DNA of 64,000 bases from the NCBI RefSeq assembly GCF_022870865.1, contig NZ_CP091508.1, positions 2,232,001 to 2,296,000 on the forward strand, written 5' to 3'. A program made the translations under genes and the position numbers. This DNA is from Uruburuella testudinis. Lineage in GTDB: Bacteria > Pseudomonadota > Gammaproteobacteria > Burkholderiales > Neisseriaceae. Under the pieces are notes generated by a model. The model searched no databases. It saw only the letters and a program-made list of their open reading frames with translations, and had not been told where the DNA came from. Shown here piece by piece: positions 23,975 through 31,895 of this stretch; position 1 is the stretch's first letter; each line of letters begins with the position of its first letter.

Positions 23975-24442
23975 ATGCAAAACATCAAACAAAAAATTCT
24001 CAACCAAGCCCGCCGCGACGGCGTACAGGTTACCGCGCTGCGCGAACAGGTGTTGGACATCATCCTGCAACAGAGCGGCGTAATCAAAGCCTATACCGTG
24101 CTCTCGCACATGCAGCAGGAAAGCGAAGGCGTTGTCGCCCCGCCCACCGCCTATCGCGCCCTTGATTTTTGGGCCGATCAAGGCGTGCTGCACAAAGTGG
24201 CGGCGGTCAACGGCTATGTATTGTGCAGCCACGCGCAACACGATTGCGGCGAACATTGCCATCACCACGATGAAGCCGCCCACCACAGCGCCTTTATTTT
24301 GGTGTGCACCGAATGCGGCGCGGTAGACGAGCAAACCCTCAGCAGCGAATGGGCCGCCCTCTGCGCCGGCGTGGCCGCCAGCGGTTTCGCCCTCAAAGAA
24401 GAACATGTGGTATTAACAGGAATCTGCAAACAATGTCAGTAA
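23975..24442 (+). CDS. Fur-family zinc-type regulator (Zur-like)
   Basis: The 155-residue Fur-family repressor has a winged helix ('VTALREQVLDIILQQSGVIKAYTVLSHM', 'APPTAYRALDFWADQGVLHKV') and two structural-zinc CxxC pairs, CTEC and CKQC. A histidine- and cysteine-rich stretch (CGEHCHHHDEAAHH) lies near residue 90. Zur rather than Fur is favoured by the overlapping COG0523 GTPase gene, a frequent Zur partner. The start at 23975 fits the family; the longer frame overlaps a DUS hairpin. No clear Zur box was recognised upstream. Confidence 0.85.
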   Translation: MQNIKQKILNQARRDGVQVTALREQVLDIILQQSGVIKAYTVLSHMQQESEGVVAPPTAYRALDFWADQGVLHKVAAVNGYVLCSHAQHDCGEHCHHHDEAAHHSAFILVCTECGAVDEQTLSSEWAALCAGVAASGFALKEEHVVLTGICKQCQ

Positions 24443-25356
24443 AAAAAACCAAAGTGCATCTGATTTCCGGCTTTTTGGGCACCGGTAAAACCACCGCCCT
24501 CAAAAGCCTGATGGCGCAAAAAAATCCCGCTGAAAAATGGGTGATTATCGTCAATGAATTCGGCGAAATCGGCATCGACGGCGCCGTATTGAGCGACAAC
24601 GGCATTCCCGTAGCCGAAATCGCCGGCGGCTGCCTCTGCTGCGTGGCCGGCCCGCAAATGAGCAGCACCGTTACCAAAATGCTGCGCGACATGGCGCCCG
24701 ACCGGCTGATGATCGAAGCCAGCGGCTTAGCGCACGCCGCCAGCGTGATTGACGAATTGAAAGCCCCGCCGCTAGACAAATCGCTCGAAATTGCCGCCGT
24801 GTTTACCGTGGTTGATCCGCGCCAGTTTACCGACCCCGATTACGCCTTGCAGGCTTTGTATAAAGACCAAATCGGCGTGTGCGATGTTTTGGTGGCCAGC
24901 AAAACAGATTTGTGCCCCCCCGAAACCTTGGCCGCATTCCGCGAAAAAGCCGCCGCCCTCTTCCCCCCCAAAGCGCTGGTGGCGGAAGTGGAAAACGCGC
25001 AGATGAAAATCGAATGGCTCGATATTCCCGTGGTAGAAAAATCGCGCTACCGCCTCAAAGCCCTGCCCGACAACACCATGGGCTTTCAGTCGCAAGGCTT
25101 CACTTTTCCCGCCGGCCGTGATTTTGACGGCGAGCGGCTCACGCACTTTTTCAACGACCTGCCCGCCATGGCCGAAGGCCTGGTGCGCGCCAAAGGCGTG
25201 TTTCAAGTGATGGGCACATGGGTATGGCTCAACTGGGTCGACGGCCAATGGGGCGCCAACCAAGTATCGTGGCGGCGCGACAGCCGCTTCGAGCTGATTG
25301 CCAAATCATTTGATGCCGACTTAATCGAGCAGAAATTAAACGCTGCACTCGAATAA
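24433..25356 (+). CDS. COG0523 (CobW/YjiA/ZigA) GTP-dependent metallochaperone
   Basis: The 307-residue G3E GTPase has the P-loop GFLGTGKTT, switch segment 'VNEFGEIGIDG', the metal-binding GGCLCC, 'EASGLAH' and the 'SKTD' base-recognition motif. The C-terminal CobW_C domain includes 'RAKGVFQVMGTWVWLNWVDGQW'. Such proteins hand zinc or other metals to client enzymes under scarcity. Its ATG overlaps the end of the zur-like gene (ATGTCAGTAA), so the two are translationally coupled and probably respond to zinc together (inference). The GGCLCC motif replaces the more usual GCxCC by the same spacing. Confidence 0.9.
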   Translation: MSVKKTKVHLISGFLGTGKTTALKSLMAQKNPAEKWVIIVNEFGEIGIDGAVLSDNGIPVAEIAGGCLCCVAGPQMSSTVTKMLRDMAPDRLMIEASGLAHAASVIDELKAPPLDKSLEIAAVFTVVDPRQFTDPDYALQALYKDQIGVCDVLVASKTDLCPPETLAAFREKAAALFPPKALVAEVENAQMKIEWLDIPVVEKSRYRLKALPDNTMGFQSQGFTFPAGRDFDGERLTHFFNDLPAMAEGLVRAKGVFQVMGTWVWLNWVDGQWGANQVSWRRDSRFELIAKSFDADLIEQKLNAALE

Positions 25357-25363
25357 ACCAATC

Positions 25364-25490
25364 TTGAGAGCGTTCTAACCATTCAGAATGATTCAGATTT
25401 TTTGTGCAGATGCCGGGTAAAAAAACGCAGCAAGTGCATTTTCAAGCGTAAAAAGCACCCGTCAACCAAACAATCAAAGCGCCCTGACAC
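25364..25490 (+). repeat. Dispersed repeat A, degenerate copy
   Basis: GAGCGTTCTAACCATTCAGAATGATTCAGA resembles the left end and CAATCAAAGCGCCCTGACA the right end; GCAGATGCCGGGTAAAAAAACGCAGCAAG is the recognisable middle. Both terminal repeats are decayed. Confidence 0.65.
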
Positions 25491-25492
25491 CA

Positions 25493-25522
25493 CAGGCCGT
25501 CTGAAAATTTTCAGACGGCCTG
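25493..25522. terminator. Inverted DUS hairpin
   Basis: CAGGCCGTCTGAAAA pairs with TTTTCAGACGGCCTG downstream of the metallochaperone gene. Confidence 0.85.
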
Positions 25523-25542
25523 AATTTTAATGAGAATGAATG

Positions 25543-25571
25543 TTGACAAGCGCCTATGCTGTTTCTATAGT
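25543..25571 (+). promoter_or_regulatory. Sigma70-like promoter of the YegP-like gene
   Basis: TTGACA (25543-25548) and TATAGT (25566-25571) are spaced by 17 bp. The 5' leader to the ATG at 25697 would be about 120 nt. Confidence 0.7.
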
Positions 25572-25696
25572 GGCTGCGGCACCACCTTTTTCCGGCGTTG
25601 GCAGATATTTCATCTTACGGCAGTTTTTGGCATCCACCGTGAGCGTGATACCGGCACAGCCCGGCCTTCCGCAGTTTTTATACAGAGGAATCGGCA

Positions 25697-26026
25697 ATGG
25701 CAACATTCGAACTGACACGCAGCGACAACGGCGAATTTCACTTTAACTTTCTCGACAACAACGAAAAAACCATTTTGCGCAGCGAACAATACGGCAGCAA
25801 AGCCGCCGCACAAAACGGCATAGAATCGGTGCGCAGCAATGCCGGCAACGATGAACGCTATGAATACAGAGAAAGCAGCGCCGGCAAATTTTATTTCAAC
25901 CTCAAAGCCGCCAACGGCCAGATTGTCGGCACCAGCATGATGTATGACGACGATGCCGCGCGCCGCACAGCAGCCGCCACCGTAAAAAGCAGCGCCGCTC
26001 AGGCCGGAGTGATTGAAGATTTATAA
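25697..26026 (+). CDS. YegP-like protein with two DUF1508 repeats
   Basis: The 109-residue protein is built from two copies of the DUF1508/YegP fold: 'ATFELTRSDNGEFHFNFLDNNEKTILRSEQYGSKAAAQNGIESVRSNA' and 'YEYRESSAGKFYFNLKAANGQIVGTSMMYDDDAARRTAAATVKSSA'. These small alpha/beta repeats are widespread and their function is not established. AGAGGAATC precedes the ATG. It has its own near-consensus promoter and a DUS terminator, so it is monocistronic and probably well expressed. Confidence 0.88.
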   Translation: MATFELTRSDNGEFHFNFLDNNEKTILRSEQYGSKAAAQNGIESVRSNAGNDERYEYRESSAGKFYFNLKAANGQIVGTSMMYDDDAARRTAAATVKSSAAQAGVIEDL

Positions 26027-26057
26027 ACCGCCCGCACAAGCGCTGCAAACACCATAA

Positions 26058-26089
26058 AGGCCGTCTGAAACCACTTTTCAGACGGCCTT
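26058..26089. terminator. Inverted DUS hairpin
   Basis: AGGCCGTCTGAAA-CCAC-TTTTCAGACGGCCT, downstream of the YegP-like gene and directly abutting a repeat A copy. Confidence 0.85.
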
Positions 26090-26253
26090 GGGTGTCATGA
26101 AACGTCGTTTATGAGGAGATTTTTGCTCCTGAAAATGCAGAATCAAAGGCAAAAAACGCAGCAAGGTTGGCCATCTTGCGGGGCTTTTTAACGCAGCAGA
26201 TGTGCTTTTAGCGCAAAAAAGATGATGATATATGAATAGTCAGGACACCCTAG
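26089..26253 (+). repeat. Dispersed repeat A, left member of a tandem pair
   Basis: It runs from GGGTGTCATGAAACG to TCAGGACACCCTAG. The closing CTAG (26250-26253) is shared with the next copy. With the second copy it fills the gap 26090-26414. Confidence 0.9.
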
Positions 26254-26414
26254 GGTGTCCTGACTATTTGTTTATGAGGAGATTTTTGCCCCTGAAAATG
26301 CAGATGCCAGGCAAAAAACGCAGCAAGATTGGCCATCTTGCGAGGCTTTTTAACGCAGCAGATGCGTTTCAGGGGCAAAAAGCACCCGTAAATCGAATGG
26401 TCCGGACACCCTAG
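26250..26414 (+). repeat. Dispersed repeat A, right member of a tandem pair
   Basis: A full copy, 165 bp including both CTAG ends, from CTAGGGTGTCCTGACT to GTCCGGACACCCTAG. It shares its first four bases with the preceding copy. Confidence 0.92.
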
Positions 26415-26431
26415 CGCCACAAACATTACAA

Positions 26432-26462
26432 AGGCCGTCTGAAACCGCTTTTCAGACGGCCG
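26432..26462. terminator. Inverted DUS hairpin
   Basis: GGCCGTCTGAAA-CCGC-TTTTCAGACGGCC after the repeat A pair, upstream of psd. Confidence 0.8.
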
Positions 26463-26560
26463 GATGCTTTTATCTTTTATCAGTTAGGGCAGCATATCGT
26501 AACACGGGCAGGTTTGTTATAATCGGCTCGTTACCCTCCACATACCGTAAGGACAGCCAG

Positions 26561-27520
26561 ATGCCTATGCCCCGTTTTTACCCGCACCCGATTATCGCCC
26601 GCGAAGGCTGGCCTTTCATCATCGCCGGCTTGCTGCTGAGCCTGATTGTCAGCGCCTGCGCCGGCTGGTGGTCGCTGCCGTTTTGGGTATTCACCGCATT
26701 TGCCCTGCAATTTTTCCGCGACCCTTCGCGCCCGATTCCGCAAGATGCCGATGCCGTATTGTGCCCGGCCGACGGCCGCATCGTGGTGGTGGAAAAAGCC
26801 CGAGATCCTTACCGCAATACCGAAGCGCTCAAAATCAGCGTGTTTATGAACGTTTTCAACGTGCATTCGCAACGCTCGCCGATTGACGGCACCGTTACCG
26901 CCGTAGAATACAACGCCGGCAAATTCGTCAACGCCGCGCTCGACAAAGCCAGCACCGAAAACGAACGCAACGCTGTGCTGGCCACCACCCGCAGCGGCCG
27001 CGAAATCACTTTCGTGCAAGTGGCCGGCCTGGTGGCGCGCCGCATTCTCTGCTACACCCGTGTCGGCGACCCGCTGGTGCGCGGCGAACGCTACGGCTTT
27101 ATCCGCTTCGGTTCGCGTGTAGACGTTTACCTGCCCGTTGATGCGCAGGCGCAAGTCGCCATCGGCGACAAAGTCAGCGCCAGCAGCACCATACTCGCCC
27201 GCCTGCCGCTCGCCGCCGCCGTGCCCGAAGCGCCCGCTGCCGAGCATCCGCCCGAACAGCAAAACGCCGCGCCGATTGCCGCCCCCACCGCCGAAGCGGT
27301 AGGCGAATATACCAATCTGCCCGAAACGCAAACCGAAACGGCCGAGCCGATAAAACCTGCGGCCGATACGGCGGCGCCCGAAACCATCGACAGCCCCACC
27401 GCCGAGCCGGTCGGCGAACATCCGCCCTTGCAAAACGAAGAGCAGAGCGAAGAGCAGATAGTGGCCGAGTCTGCCGCCAAAGTAAAAAAAGCCGTGAAAC
27501 GACAACACGGCAAGCCATAA
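26561..27520 (+). CDS. psd: Phosphatidylserine decarboxylase proenzyme with long C-terminal tail
   Basis: The first 215 or so residues are a short-type phosphatidylserine decarboxylase with an N-terminal membrane anchor, '[29 protein letters not shown]', '[17 protein letters not shown]' and the self-cleavage Gly-Ser at Ser185 in '[12 protein letters not shown]'. Cleavage there creates the pyruvoyl cofactor, and the enzyme makes phosphatidylethanolamine. An extra tail of about 100 residues follows, rich in Ala, Pro, Glu and Thr with internal repeats ('[14 protein letters not shown]', '[15 protein letters not shown]') and a basic end. The tail is low-complexity and not part of the enzyme fold. 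Confidence 0.93.
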   Translation: MPMPRFYPHPIIAREGWPFIIAGLLLSLIVSACAGWWSLPFWVFTAFALQFFRDPSRPIPQDADAVLCPADGRIVVVEKARDPYRNTEALKISVFMNVFNVHSQRSPIDGTVTAVEYNAGKFVNAALDKASTENERNAVLATTRSGREITFVQVAGLVARRILCYTRVGDPLVRGERYGFIRFGSRVDVYLPVDAQAQVAIGDKVSASSTILARLPLAAAVPEAPAAEHPPEQQNAAPIAAPTAEAVGEYTNLPETQTETAEPIKPAADTAAPETIDSPTAEPVGEHPPLQNEEQSEEQIVAESAAKVKKAVKRQHGKP

Positions 27521-27528
27521 TCCTGATA

Positions 27529-27562
27529 AAAACGGTTTTCAGACGGCCTGAAAACCGTTTTT
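27529..27562. terminator. Hairpin with a single DUS in its middle
   Basis: AAAACGGTTTTC pairs with GAAAACCGTTTT around AGACGGCCT, followed by T residues. A single DUS spans stem and loop, unlike the usual inverted pair. Confidence 0.75.
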
Positions 27563-27660
27563 GCTTACAGACAAAGCAGGTATAACCACCTGCAAACACT
27601 GCATCCCGCCGAATACCCAACCGGGCCGTCTGAAAACCTGCCGTTGCCAAAGGAAACCCC

Positions 27661-28836
27661 TTGAGCCGTAAAACCACTTTATTCCACATCGACAAATCAT
27701 TGGAACAACCCGAACGGGTGATGCTTGTGAGCGTGATGTTGAGCGCCGACTACGCCGGAGCCAACGAAACGCGCGAACGCGCCTTTCAGGCCGCGCAAGA
27801 CGAAGCCGCCGATCTGGTACGCGCCACCGGCGGCGAATTGGTACACATCGAAACCGCCAAACGCGACAAAGCACACGCAGCGCTGTTTGTCGGCACCGGC
27901 AAGGCCGAAGAGCTGGCCGCCGCCGTGGCGCAACACAACATCGAGCTGGCGGTATTCAACCACGAGCTCACCCCCACACAGGAGCGCAATCTCGAAAAAG
28001 CGCTGCAATGCCGCGTGCTCGATCGCGTGGGGCTGATTTTGGCCATTTTCGCCCAACGCGCCCAATCACAAGAAGGCAGGCTGCAAGTAGAATTGGCACA
28101 ACTCACCCACTTGAGCGGCCGGCTGGTGCGCGGTTACGGCCATCTGCAAAGCCAAAAAGGCGGCATCGGCCTCAAAGGGCCGGGCGAAACCCAGCTCGAA
28201 ACCGACCGCCGCCTGATTAATGTAAAAATCACCGCCCTCAAGCGCCAATTGCAACAGGTGCAGAAGCAGCGAGCCACCCGCCGCAAATCGCGCATGAGCG
28301 GCAGCATGCAGACCTTTGCGCTGGTGGGCTACACCAATGCCGGCAAATCCAGCCTGTTTAACCGCCTCACCAAAGCCGAGGTAGTCGCAAAAGACCAATT
28401 ATTCGCCACCCTCGACACCACCGCCCGCCGCCTGTATCTGAATCACGAAACCAGCGTGATTCTCACCGACACCGTGGGCTTTGTGCGCGATTTGCCGCAC
28501 AAGCTGGTATCGGCGTTTTCAGCCACGCTGGAAGAAACTGCACTGGCCGACGTGCTGCTGCATGTGGTCGACAGCAGCCACCCCGATTTCGAGCGGCAGA
28601 TGGATGATGTCGACACCGTGCTCGAAGAAATCGGCGCGCATGACGTGCCGCAACTGATTGTTTACAACAAAATCGACCTGCCTTCGGAAGCCCCCCGTCA
28701 AGCCGGCATTTTGCGCAATGCGCAGGGCAAAGCGGTGGCGGTCAACATTTCCGTTACCGCCAACCTGGGCTTGGATGCGCTGCGCGAGGCAATGATTGAG
28801 CGGGCGCAGGAAAATCGGGGGGCAGCAAACCAATAA
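27661..28836 (+). CDS. hflX: Ribosome-associated GTPase HflX
   Basis: The 391-residue protein has the HflX N-terminal domain ('HAALFVGTGKAEELAAAV', 'NHELTPTQERNLEKAL', 'DRVGLILAIFAQRAQSQEGRLQVELAQL') and a C-terminal GTPase with G1 'GYTNAGKSS', G3 'DTVGF' and G4 'NKID'. HflX splits stalled ribosomes under stress. The start is a TTG at 27661 with AAAGGA in front; the first ATG is 60 bp inside and would cut off conserved sequence. It stands alone, without hfq. Confidence 0.92.
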   Translation: MSRKTTLFHIDKSLEQPERVMLVSVMLSADYAGANETRERAFQAAQDEAADLVRATGGELVHIETAKRDKAHAALFVGTGKAEELAAAVAQHNIELAVFNHELTPTQERNLEKALQCRVLDRVGLILAIFAQRAQSQEGRLQVELAQLTHLSGRLVRGYGHLQSQKGGIGLKGPGETQLETDRRLINVKITALKRQLQQVQKQRATRRKSRMSGSMQTFALVGYTNAGKSSLFNRLTKAEVVAKDQLFATLDTTARRLYLNHETSVILTDTVGFVRDLPHKLVSAFSATLEETALADVLLHVVDSSHPDFERQMDDVDTVLEEIGAHDVPQLIVYNKIDLPSEAPRQAGILRNAQGKAVAVNISVTANLGLDALREAMIERAQENRGAANQ

Positions 28837-28852
28837 AAACCGCGCCGGCAGC

Positions 28853-29045
28853 CTAGGGTGTCCTAATGTGTCGTTTATGAGGGAATTTTTATTTCTGGAA
28901 ATGCAGATGCAAAGGCAAAAAACGCAGCAAGATTGGGCATCTTGCAAGGCTTTTTAACGCAGCCGATGTGCGTTTAGCGCCAAAAATATGATGATATATG
29001 ACACATCAGGCTATCCTAAGGTGTCTTGATGTGTCGTTTACTGCA
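28853..29045 (+). repeat. Dispersed repeat A, full copy plus an adjoining fragment
   Basis: The copy runs from CTAGGGTGTCCTAATG to CATCAGGCTATCCTAA (28853-29019). A second left end, AAGGTGTCTTGATGTGTCGTTTA, follows directly and stops after about 27 bp, the remains of a tandem neighbour. Confidence 0.85.
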
Positions 29046-29077
29046 GCGGCTTGAATATCATAATCTGCCGACACCCG

Positions 29078-29108
29078 AAAGGCCGTCTGAAACATTTCAG
29101 ACGGCCTT
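29078..29108. terminator. Inverted DUS hairpin
   Basis: AAAGGCCGTCTGAAA-CAT-TTCAGACGGCCTT, in the gene-free gap 28837-29333, which otherwise holds repeats A and B only. Confidence 0.85.
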
Positions 29109-29112
29109 GACA

Positions 29113-29240
29113 CACAGTTTTTTTGTACGCAGCACCCACGCGATACACCTATAGGGCGGATTCTTGAATCCGACATTTTTCAGGCGGCTAAAATCATTTG
29201 GAATCACAAGCGGGCCAAGAGCCCACGCTACGGTTGCGTT
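29113..29240 (-). repeat. Dispersed repeat B, inverted partial copy
   Basis: GGCGGATTCTTGAATCCGACATTTTTCAGGCGGCTAAAATCATTTGGAATCACAAG is the complement of the core of the copies at 21778 and 22061, with the internal DUS decayed to a GCCGCCTGAA-like form. Confidence 0.75.
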
Positions 29241-29270
29241 GCCAACCGTTACCGGCAATTCCAGTAAAAC

Positions 29271-29312
29271 AAGGCCGTCTGAAACCATACTTCGCAGTTT
29301 TCAGACGGCCTT
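29271..29312. terminator. Inverted DUS hairpin
   Basis: AAGGCCGTCTGAAA pairs with TTTTCAGACGGCCTT, 21 bp after the stop codon of the alcohol dehydrogenase gene. Confidence 0.85.
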
Positions 29313-29333
29313 TCGCATCGCAAAATCATCAGG

Positions 29334-30374
29334 TTATTCGTTGACCAGCACTACTTTCATGGCGCCGTTTTCGGCTGCATGTTTGAACACCTCGTAAGCT
29401 TCGTCCAGCTCGCTCAGTTTGAAGCGGTGGGTCAGCATTTTGGTAAAATCGACCGAACTGGTGGAAATGGCTTTCAACAGCATCTCGGTGGTGTTGGAAT
29501 TCACCAGGCCGGTGGAGATGGCGAGGTTTTTAATCCACAAACGCTCCAAGTTGAAATCAACCGGTTTGCCGTGCACCCCCACTACCGCAATATGGCCGCC
29601 GGGCTTGACGATGTCCTGACACATGGCCCACGTGGCCGGAACGCCCACGGCTTCGATGGCGCAGTCAACGCCGTCTTCGCCCGCAATTTCGTGCACTTTG
29701 GCCGCCACATCGCCGTTGCTCGGATTGATGGTGTGGGTGGCCCCCAGCTCTTTGGCCATTTTCAAGCGGTTTTCATCCATATCGCACACGATGATGGCCG
29801 CCGGGCTGTAAAATTGCGCGGTCAGCAACACGCCCATGCCCACGGGGCCGGCGCCGGCGATAAACACGGTGTCGCCCGGTTTCACATCGCCATATTGCAC
29901 GCCGATTTCATGGCCGGTGGGCAACACGTCGCTCAACAGCAATGCGATTTCATCGTTGACATTTTCCGGCAGCGGAATCAGGCTGTTGTCTGCAAACGGC
30001 GTGCGCACATACTCGGCCTGCGTGCCGTCTATCATATAGCCGAGAATCCAACCGCCGTTGCGGCAGTGTGAATAAAGCTGTTTTTTGCAGTTGTCGCATG
30101 AGCAGCATTTACTTACGCAAGAGATAATAACCTTGTCTCCCACTTTGATGTTTTTAACCGCATCGCCCACTTCTTCAACGATGCCCACGCCTTCGTGGCC
30201 GAGAATGCGGCCGTCGGCCACTTCGGGATTTTTGCCTTTCCAAATACCCAAATCGGTACCGCAGATGGTGGTTTTAACGATTTTCACCACCGCATCGGTC
30301 GGCTCGGTGATTTGCGGCTTGGGTTTGTCTTCCAGGCGGATATCGTTGGCTGCGTGATAAACCATGGCTTTCAT
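29334..30374 (-). CDS. Zinc-dependent alcohol dehydrogenase (MDR superfamily)
   Basis: The 346-residue protein has the catalytic zinc ligands in 'TTICGTDLGIW' and 'GHEGVG', a structural-zinc cluster 'KCCSCDNCKKQLYSHC', and the NAD loop 'GAGPVGMG' in a Rossmann domain. It would oxidise short-chain alcohols or reduce aldehydes in the cytosol. Most of the protein favours a bacterial medium-chain ADH rather than formaldehyde- or threonine-specific types. GAAAGGAAACAAC precedes the ATG. The gene has its own DUS terminator. Confidence 0.9.
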   Translation of the reverse strand: MKAMVYHAANDIRLEDKPKPQITEPTDAVVKIVKTTICGTDLGIWKGKNPEVADGRILGHEGVGIVEEVGDAVKNIKVGDKVIISCVSKCCSCDNCKKQLYSHCRNGGWILGYMIDGTQAEYVRTPFADNSLIPLPENVNDEIALLLSDVLPTGHEIGVQYGDVKPGDTVFIAGAGPVGMGVLLTAQFYSPAAIIVCDMDENRLKMAKELGATHTINPSNGDVAAKVHEIAGEDGVDCAIEAVGVPATWAMCQDIVKPGGHIAVVGVHGKPVDFNLERLWIKNLAISTGLVNSNTTEMLLKAISTSSVDFTKMLTHRFKLSELDEAYEVFKHAAENGAMKVVLVNE

Positions 30375-30508
30375 TGTTGTTTCCTTTCTCTAATTCTGAA
30401 CCTTTTATTTGTTGTGTTTTTTCCTGCTGACACAGTGTAGGGTGCGCCGGCCGCCAAAGTCAAATTACTTTTCTATTTCAATTTGTTATAACATATCACA
30501 CAAACTTT

Positions 30509-30542
30509 GCGGCCGCCTGAACGGCTGTTTTTCAGACGGCCT
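30509..30542. terminator. Variant DUS hairpin
   Basis: GGCCGCCTGAACGGC pairs imperfectly with TTTTTCAGACGGCCTT. The left arm carries the GCCGCCTGAA variant. The gap 30375-30777 holds this and a decayed repeat A. Confidence 0.6.
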
Positions 30543-30559
30543 TGATGCAACTGCCAATG

Positions 30560-30695
30560 GGTATGAAAAAGGATTGTTGTTTCTGAAAATACAGATGCCG
30601 GGCAAACATACCGCAAAATCGGCAGGGCATTTTGCGAGGTTTTGCACGCAGCCGATGCGTTTTTGGTATTAACAAAGATGATTTATAAAAAGATG
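30560..30695 (+). repeat. Dispersed repeat A, degenerate copy
   Basis: GGATTGTTGTTTCTGAAAATACAGATGCCGGGCAAAC and GCAGCCGATGCGTTTT match the middle of repeat A; both ends have decayed. Confidence 0.65.
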
Positions 30696-30777
30696 ATTTA
30701 TAAATGGCCGGCATGCCTTTGCTGCCACAAATACCGGTTTGGGGCTAAAATACGCTCTTTTGCACCGACACACCGCC

Positions 30778-31827
30778 ATGCCCCACACTGATTTTTCCGC
30801 CCGCCTGATTGCCTGGCAACACCGCCACGGCCGCCACCATCTGCCCTGGCAGGTGCGCGAACCTTATCTGGTGTGGCTGTCGGAAATCATGTTGCAGCAA
30901 ACGCAAGTGGCCACAGTGCTGGATTATTATCCGCGCTTCACCACCCGCTTTCCCACCGTGCAGGCATTGGCGGCCGCGCCGCAAGACGAGGTTTTAAGCC
31001 TGTGGCAGGGCTTGGGCTATTACAGCCGCGCCCGTAATCTGCATAAAGCCGCGCAGCAGGTGGTTAGCGGATTCGGCGGTGTGTTTCCCTCAAGCCGCCG
31101 CGAATTGGAAACGCTTTGCGGTGTGGGTCGCAGCACCGCCGCCGCGATTGCCGCCTTTGCCTTTCATCAGCGCGAAGCCATTCTCGACGGCAATGTTAAG
31201 CGTGTGCTCTGCCGCGTGTTCGCCCGCGACGGCAACCCGGCCGACAAAAAATTTGAAAACCAATTATGGGCGTTGGCCGAAAGCCTGTTGCCGTCTGAAC
31301 AGGAAAACATGCCCGCCTATACGCAGGGGCTGATGGATTTGGGCGCCACCGTGTGCAAACGCAGCAAGCCCTTGTGCGGCAAATGCCCGATGGCGGAAAT
31401 CTGCCAGGCTAAAGCACAAAACCGCACCGCCGTGCTGCCGCGCAAAAAAGCCGCCGTCGAAGTGAAAACGCTGCCGCTCTATTGGCTGCTGCTGCGCAAT
31501 GCCGAGGGCGCGCTGCTGCTGCAAAAACGCCCGCAGCACGGTATTTGGGGCGGGCTGTATTGCGTGCCGTGTTTTGAAAAACTGCAAGATTTATATGATT
31601 TTGCCGCACGTTACGGCATGGTTGCAGACAACCTTGCCGAAAGCGCCGCCCTCACCCACCGCCTCACCCACCGTTTGCTGCTGATTACCCCGTTGGCAGC
31701 AAAAACCCACAGGCCGTCTGAAAACGGTTCAGACGGCCTGTGGGTTATGCCGCAGCATTGGGCAGATTACGGCCTGCCCAAGCCGTTACACGATTATCTC
31801 AACCAACCGCAACCGGCCTTGTTTTAA
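30778..31827 (+). CDS. mutY: A/G-specific adenine DNA glycosylase MutY
   Basis: The 349-residue protein removes adenine mispaired with 8-oxoguanine. Visible features are 'SEIMLQQTQVATV' with the catalytic Glu, the HhH 'LCGVGRSTAAAI', catalytic Asp in 'ILDGNVKRVLCR', the 4Fe-4S ligands C-x6-C-x2-C-x5-C (CKRSKPLCGKCPMAEIC) and a Nudix-like C-terminal domain ('LLLQKRPQHGIWGGLY'). An inverted DUS pair is embedded in the coding sequence at codons 309-323 and is translated as 'HRPSENGSDGLWV'. The start at 30778 gives the family's usual beginning. Confidence 0.94.
   Translation: MPHTDFSARLIAWQHRHGRHHLPWQVREPYLVWLSEIMLQQTQVATVLDYYPRFTTRFPTVQALAAAPQDEVLSLWQGLGYYSRARNLHKAAQQVVSGFGGVFPSSRRELETLCGVGRSTAAAIAAFAFHQREAILDGNVKRVLCRVFARDGNPADKKFENQLWALAESLLPSEQENMPAYTQGLMDLGATVCKRSKPLCGKCPMAEICQAKAQNRTAVLPRKKAAVEVKTLPLYWLLLRNAEGALLLQKRPQHGIWGGLYCVPCFEKLQDLYDFAARYGMVADNLAESAALTHRLTHRLLLITPLAAKTHRPSENGSDGLWVMPQHWADYGLPKPLHDYLNQPQPALF
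31704..31746. repeat. DUS hairpin inside the mutY coding region
   Basis: ACCCACAGGCCGTCTGAA and TTCAGACGGCCTGTGGGT form a perfect 18-bp-armed hairpin around AACGG, in frame with mutY. It has the form of the intergenic terminators but lacks a T-tract. Confidence 0.9.
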
Positions 31828-31842
31828 GCATCGCGGTTGATA

Positions 31843-31878
31843 CCAAAGGCCGTCTGAAACCTTTCAGACGGCCTTTGG
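31843..31878. terminator. Inverted DUS hairpin
   Basis: CCAAAGGCCGTCTGAAA pairs with TTTCAGACGGCCTTTGG between convergent mutY and grxB. Confidence 0.9.
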
Positions 31879-31895
31879 CACTTTTCCGATGCTGC

